A stretch of 16,841 nucleotides of DNA from Acidobacteriota bacterium. GTDB taxonomy: Bacteria > Acidobacteriota > UBA6911 > RPQK01 > DATIPO01. The stretch covers positions 1 through 16,841 of the forward strand of contig JANQFM010000727.1 in the NCBI GenBank assembly GCA_028277865.1, given 5' to 3'. Position numbers and translations under genes: made by a program. Within the stretch, counting starts at the first letter, position 1. Every line of letters starts with the position of its first letter. Shown piece after piece: positions 13,063-16,841 of the stretch. The notes beneath the pieces were generated by a model. That model was given only the letters and a program-made list of their open reading frames with translations, was not told the origin of the DNA and ran no database searches.

Positions 13063-15783
13063 ATGAGCAGATTGCCCCGCAGGATACGATCTTGGGCCGG
13101 ATTGTCAGCTTTGATGATCTGGGCCGCAGGCTCGCCCCTGCAGGCCGGTCGCCCTCTCAATTGCAAATCCGAAGGCCTTGCCGTCGCCCAGCCGCTGGAG
13201 GATCTGCAAGTCGAAGCCATCAGCGGTGACGGCCGGCACATCCTCTTCACCAGCACTTCCGACCTCTTCGGCTCGAACCCGGATCGGGTGCCTCAGATCT
13301 TTCGCTACGACACGGCCAGGAACGCCGTCAGCCAGATTTCCCGATTTTCAGCGGGGCAGTCGTTCCATGCTCCGTTGCGGGCGGATGCCGGCCTGAACCG
13401 GATCGTCTTCGCGTCGAACTCCGATCTGACAGGCGGAAATGCGGACGGCAGCAGGGAGATTTTTCTGCTGGATGCTTCAACCGGACGACCGACCCAGCTC
13501 AGCAGCGCTGAGGCAGACCCCGATGCAGATGGCTCCTCTCAACCGGTACTGAGTGCCGATGGTATGCGTGTGGCTTTCCTTTCCGATGACAACCTGGCAG
13601 ATTCCAATGCCGATCTGAGCCGGGAGGTCTTCCTGATTTCTCTCAGCAATGGTGTCCTGCAGCAGCTTTCATCGCATTCCCCAGGAACCCTTTTGGGCAC
13701 TCCCACATTGGATGGGAGCGGGAAGCGGGTCGTGGCCACAGTCAATGAAGTCGATTCTTTCGGGAATGTGAGTGCCCGTCTGTCGCTTTACGAGCCCGAT
13801 AGCGGGGACACTCGCACTTTGGTCCATGCCGACCGCCTGAGCGACGCTTCCATCAGCCGGGACGGCAAATCTGTGACGTTCTTTTCCAGCAATGACCTGG
13901 GCGGAGGCAACCCCGACAGAAGCTTGGAGATCTTCACCCTGGCATTGGAAGGCGAAGACGCCGACGCAAGCCCGAATGTCTCGGGGCGAGTCGAGCAGAT
14001 CACTCACCACGTCTCGACCCCGGAGGGGTCCCTCGGCATTCCCATCCTGAGCGGCGATGGCCGACGCATCTTTTTTCCTTCGCGCCTGAACTGGACGGGG
14101 CAAAACCCATTGCTGCGCAATCAGGTTTTCGTTTACGATTCCAAGCAGCGCAGCCTCAGCCAAGTCACCCGGGCCGAGGCTGATATCCTGACCTCGAGTC
14201 TGCCGGTCAGCTATTCGGGGGAGCGTGTGGCCTATGCCGTACACCCCGTCAACGCTCTTGATGACCAATCTCGCGGCCGTCCCTTCTGGGCAGGCTGCCT
14301 GCCTCAACAGCAGCCGGTCTTGATCTTCCCGCAGATCGTCAGCGGAGGCGGTTTCAGCAGCGAGCTGATCCTGACCAATCCGGAGAGCTCTCCAGATCTG
14401 GGAACGGTCGCCTTTTTCAACAATGACGGTTCCGAGATGGAACTGCTCATCGACGGAGAGCGGCTCAGCCGCATTCACTACGATCTGGCGCCCGGGGGCA
14501 CCCGCAAGCTGGAACCTGTTGGAGAGGGGAAGCTGCGGGCCGGCTATGCCGTCGTCCTGTCCGACCTGCCTGACTCACGTCTGTCCGGAAGCCTGATCTA
14601 CCTCTGGGGTGGGCAGGAGGTATCTGTTCCCGGATCCCCCTTGAGCAAGGAGTACCACGTCTTTACCGAGCAGAGCCAGCAGACGTCCACAGGATTGGCG
14701 ATAGTCAATGCCGGGCAGAGTCCCCTCCATGTGCAGCTGACCCTGTTGGACGAGAAGGGGGAATTCTTCGAGGAAGAGCAAATCCGGCTGCAGGGCGCGG
14801 AGCAAAAGGCCGAAATGCTGGGCAATCTTTTTCCCGAGACGCTGGGAGCGTTCAAGGGCAGCCTTCACGCCCGGGCCGACGACAACCTGGCCCTGATCGG
14901 ACTGCGCTTGCGCGGTTCCTCGCTGGCCGCCCTCAACAGCGCCCCTTCGGCTTTTCCCAGCAACGGATCCCAGATCCTTTACCTGCTCGACACCGGACTG
15001 GACCTGACCAGCATGGGTTTCAGCGAAGAAGAGCTGGAAAGCAGCACAGTCCAGCAATTGACCGGCCTCACCGGGTCTCCCAGTTTGCATCTGCTGGAGC
15101 TGATCAACACCCACAGCTCACAAGGCGTCACACTGATTTTTCGATACTTCAACGAAGTCTGCCAAAATGTTCTGCAATTCCTGGTTGTCCTCAATTGCGG
15201 GCAGCGCATGGACTTCGATCCCTTCGACCTCAATGTGCCCGAAACCGGCCACACCACTCGTGAGACCTTTTTCGGAGACGGCTCGGCTACTGCGGCTATG
15301 ACCGGCAGCCAGTTCGGCAGCGGCCGTTTCGTGCTTTCCGTTACAGCAGTCGGGCACTCGGTAAACGCCGACGAGCAGGCGGACATCCTTTTCCCCCGCG
15401 AGTTGGAGGCGGAATTTGCCTGCGATCCCCAACTCGGCCAGGTTGGAGCAGCACCCGGCATTCGCAACAGCAACCTGCGCCCCTGCAACGCCCGCTACAT
15501 GTCGTTCGACTACCTGTCGGGACGCCAGCTTTTCAGTACCTCCAGCAATTGCCGAGGCCCTCTTGCAGTGGCCGACGAACAAATGCTGGCCGTCACCCGT
15601 CAGGCCCGCCAGGTGGTGGCAGACAGCGACGCAGGCCAGCAATGCCTCGTACCCCCTGTGCCTTCCGCCTGCCCCATGGCCGAGGCACTGAGCCGACTGG
15701 GCAGCGCCCATTGCCAGGGCCGCCCGGTGGGCCCCACAGCCATCGTCAAGATTCCCCAGCCCACCTTCACTTTGCTACGCTGA
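13063..15783 (+). CDS. Large secreted protein: seven-blade PD40/TolB-like propeller, acidobacterial-type middle domain, cysteine-rich C-terminus
   Basis: This protein of 906 residues is exported; I know no function for it. The signal peptide is at 1-28 (basic RLPRRIRSW, hydrophobic core, cleavage near PLQA). Residues 33-403 hold seven PD40-like blades, each opening with a strand such as 'SGDGRHILF' or 'SADGMRVAFL' and closing with a loop such as 'NPDRVPQIFRYD' or 'NADLSREVFLIS'. Residues 413-630 form a second domain starting 'VLIFPQIVSGGGFSSELILT', a type I associate with secreted Acidobacteria proteins. Residues 631-906 match nothing I can name; they have eight cysteines (700, 712, 787, 808, 830, 861, 870, 884), which fits disulfides outside the cytoplasm. 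The frame is open to ATG 13027. ATG 13063 is preferred because it puts the signal peptide at the N-terminus and leaves room for a leader. serB follows 36 bases downstream. Confidence 0.85.
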   Translation: MSRLPRRIRSWAGLSALMIWAAGSPLQAGRPLNCKSEGLAVAQPLEDLQVEAISGDGRHILFTSTSDLFGSNPDRVPQIFRYDTARNAVSQISRFSAGQSFHAPLRADAGLNRIVFASNSDLTGGNADGSREIFLLDASTGRPTQLSSAEADPDADGSSQPVLSADGMRVAFLSDDNLADSNADLSREVFLISLSNGVLQQLSSHSPGTLLGTPTLDGSGKRVVATVNEVDSFGNVSARLSLYEPDSGDTRTLVHADRLSDASISRDGKSVTFFSSNDLGGGNPDRSLEIFTLALEGEDADASPNVSGRVEQITHHVSTPEGSLGIPILSGDGRRIFFPSRLNWTGQNPLLRNQVFVYDSKQRSLSQVTRAEADILTSSLPVSYSGERVAYAVHPVNALDDQSRGRPFWAGCLPQQQPVLIFPQIVSGGGFSSELILTNPESSPDLGTVAFFNNDGSEMELLIDGERLSRIHYDLAPGGTRKLEPVGEGKLRAGYAVVLSDLPDSRLSGSLIYLWGGQEVSVPGSPLSKEYHVFTEQSQQTSTGLAIVNAGQSPLHVQLTLLDEKGEFFEEEQIRLQGAEQKAEMLGNLFPETLGAFKGSLHARADDNLALIGLRLRGSSLAALNSAPSAFPSNGSQILYLLDTGLDLTSMGFSEEELESSTVQQLTGLTGSPSLHLLELINTHSSQGVTLIFRYFNEVCQNVLQFLVVLNCGQRMDFDPFDLNVPETGHTTRETFFGDGSATAAMTGSQFGSGRFVLSVTAVGHSVNADEQADILFPRELEAEFACDPQLGQVGAAPGIRNSNLRPCNARYMSFDYLSGRQLFSTSSNCRGPLAVADEQMLAVTRQARQVVADSDAGQQCLVPPVPSACPMAEALSRLGSAHCQGRPVGPTAIVKIPQPTFTLLR

Positions 15784-15819
15784 TCCGGTCGGATAAAGAC
15801 CCGAACGGAAGAAGGCGTG

Positions 15820-16803
15820 ATGAAGTCGACAACAGATCGTTGGTCCCTGATCCTGACCGCCCCACAGCCAATGCCTGAAACCATCGATGCTCTCCAGCGC
15901 CGCTGTGAAGCGCAAGCAGCCTCGATCGATAGCCTTCGCACCCTGACAGAGCATTGGGAAGGCCATTCAAAAGAGGGGCTCTGGGCGGTCGAGTTGGCGC
16001 TGTCTTGGCCCCATGGCGCCGGGGGAATGCCATTTGTGGAAGAAATGCTGAATCCATCAGGCTCCTCCAAGTTCGGCTTCTCCTTGCTCCCCTGCCAGCA
16101 CCGGCGCACCCCCAAGCGCCTGTTGGCAATGGACATGGATGCCACCTTGATCGAGCAGGAGGGAATCGACGAATTGGCCCGGGAGGCGGGCGTTTACGAG
16201 AAAGTCTCTCAAATCACCGACCGGGCCATGCGGGGCGAGATGGATTTTGACGAATCGCTGCGCCGGCGCTGCCGATGCTTGGCTGGGGCGCCCCTGTCGA
16301 TTTTCGATCGGGTACGCCGCCGGCTCACCCTGACACCCGGCGCCGAGCCCTTGCTGCGAACCGTCCGCCAACGGGGATGCCGGACAGCCCTGCTTTCCGG
16401 AGGATTCGTGGAACTGGGCGCCCCATTGGCCCATCGTCTGGGATTCGACCACTTCCATGCCAACCGTCTGGAAGTCCGCCAGGGTCGCCTGACGGGACGT
16501 CTGAGAGGCAGAATCGTCAACGCTGAGCGGAAGGCTTCCATCGTTCGTCGGCTGGCCCGCCGACTGGGAGTGAGCCGTCAAGAGCTGGTCGTCCTGGGCG
16601 ACGGCGCCAACGACTTGCCCATGCTGGCCGAAGCGGGCCTGGGAATCGCCTTCGACGCCAAGCCCGCCGTCCGTCAGCAGGCCCGGCACAGCCTGAGCGT
16701 CCGTAGGTTGGACGCGGTTCTTTTGCTGATGGAACCTGATCGGCAATTTCCCGGCAGTTCGTCACGATCCTCCAAGATGCCTCAAATCCCATCTCGGCCA
16801 TAG
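15820..16803 (+). CDS. serB: Phosphoserine phosphatase
   Basis: SerB removes phosphate from phosphoserine in the last step of serine synthesis, in the cytoplasm. The 327 residues are close to the E. coli length. All haloacid-dehalogenase motifs are visible: DMDAT (D105 nucleophile, D107 acid/base), LLSGG with S193, K238 in 'NAERKASIVRRL', and GDGANDLPML with D261 and D265. The cap carries 'AMRGEMDFDESLRRRC' (137-151), which is typical of SerB. Residues 1-96 form a divergent ACT-like N-terminal domain. About 25 residues at the C-terminus, rich in Ser and Pro, extend past the usual end. ATG 15820 is chosen over the adjacent GTG 15817 because GGAAGAAGG (15807-15815) then has usable spacing. Its place 36 bases behind the secreted propeller gene suggests shared transcription, but a functional link is not evident. 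Confidence 0.93.
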   Translation: MKSTTDRWSLILTAPQPMPETIDALQRRCEAQAASIDSLRTLTEHWEGHSKEGLWAVELALSWPHGAGGMPFVEEMLNPSGSSKFGFSLLPCQHRRTPKRLLAMDMDATLIEQEGIDELAREAGVYEKVSQITDRAMRGEMDFDESLRRRCRCLAGAPLSIFDRVRRRLTLTPGAEPLLRTVRQRGCRTALLSGGFVELGAPLAHRLGFDHFHANRLEVRQGRLTGRLRGRIVNAERKASIVRRLARRLGVSRQELVVLGDGANDLPMLAEAGLGIAFDAKPAVRQQARHSLSVRRLDAVLLLMEPDRQFPGSSSRSSKMPQIPSRP

Positions 16804-16817
16804 GTTCTTTGGAGCCC

Positions 16818-16841
16818 ATGACCCCCCGCCCTTCGGATAAG
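16818..16841 (+). CDS. Possible start of a further gene, cut by the window edge
   Basis: An ATG with GGAG at 16811-16814 opens 15 bases after the serB stop and stays open for eight codons (MTPRPSDK) to the end of the window. The spacing of three bases is short for a ribosome site. Nothing can be said about the product. Confidence 0.3.

Overview
The window is GC-rich and densely coded, with long protein genes and short intergenic gaps. It suggests a Gram-negative (diderm) bacterium, because it carries an LPS-export permease, an ExbB/ExbD motor and several exported proteins. I think an Acidobacteriota-type genome is most likely. The reasons are a giant Reg_prop sensor kinase, a secreted seven-blade PD40 propeller fused to a 'FPQIVSGGGFSSELILTNP'-type domain that I associate with that phylum, two consecutive ExbD genes, and heptamer repeats between genes. 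This assignment is an inference from style; there is no rRNA or other marker in the window to prove it.

Layout, left to right. Positions 1-95 hold nothing I can name. Positions 96-4370 (minus strand) encode a large hybrid sensor histidine kinase with fourteen Reg_prop blades, Y_Y_Y, a membrane segment, HisKA, HATPase and two receiver domains. It is the only minus-strand gene. A divergent intergenic region of about 380 bases follows, with a hairpin and a GACTCCC heptamer array. At 4753-7092 is a single-chain LptF-LptG fusion. It is followed by an AGTCCAA heptamer array and a CACAGAG-type dispersed repeat, then a radical SAM protein with extra C-terminal cysteines (7280-8350). Next come an exported TPR-like protein (8444-9367) and ribonuclease III (9401-10174). 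A third, hairpin-linked heptamer element (10177-10293) overlaps a good promoter for an exbB-exbD-exbD-TPR operon (10398-12931). After a second promoter is a secreted propeller protein of about 906 residues with a cysteine-rich C-terminus that I cannot assign (13063-15783). Last are phosphoserine phosphatase serB (15820-16803) and what may be the first codons of a further gene at the right edge.

How the genes fit together. Much of the window concerns the cell envelope: LPS transport to the outer membrane (LptFG), a proton-motive-force motor with a periplasmic TPR partner (ExbBDD-TPR), and large exported or periplasm-sensing proteins. RNase III and SerB are housekeeping genes set among these. 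I see no tRNA, rRNA, CRISPR array, insertion sequence, phage gene or recognisable defence system. The least explained items are the C-terminal module of the secreted propeller protein, the target of the radical SAM enzyme, the output of the sensor kinase, and the family of heptamer-repeat intergenic elements.
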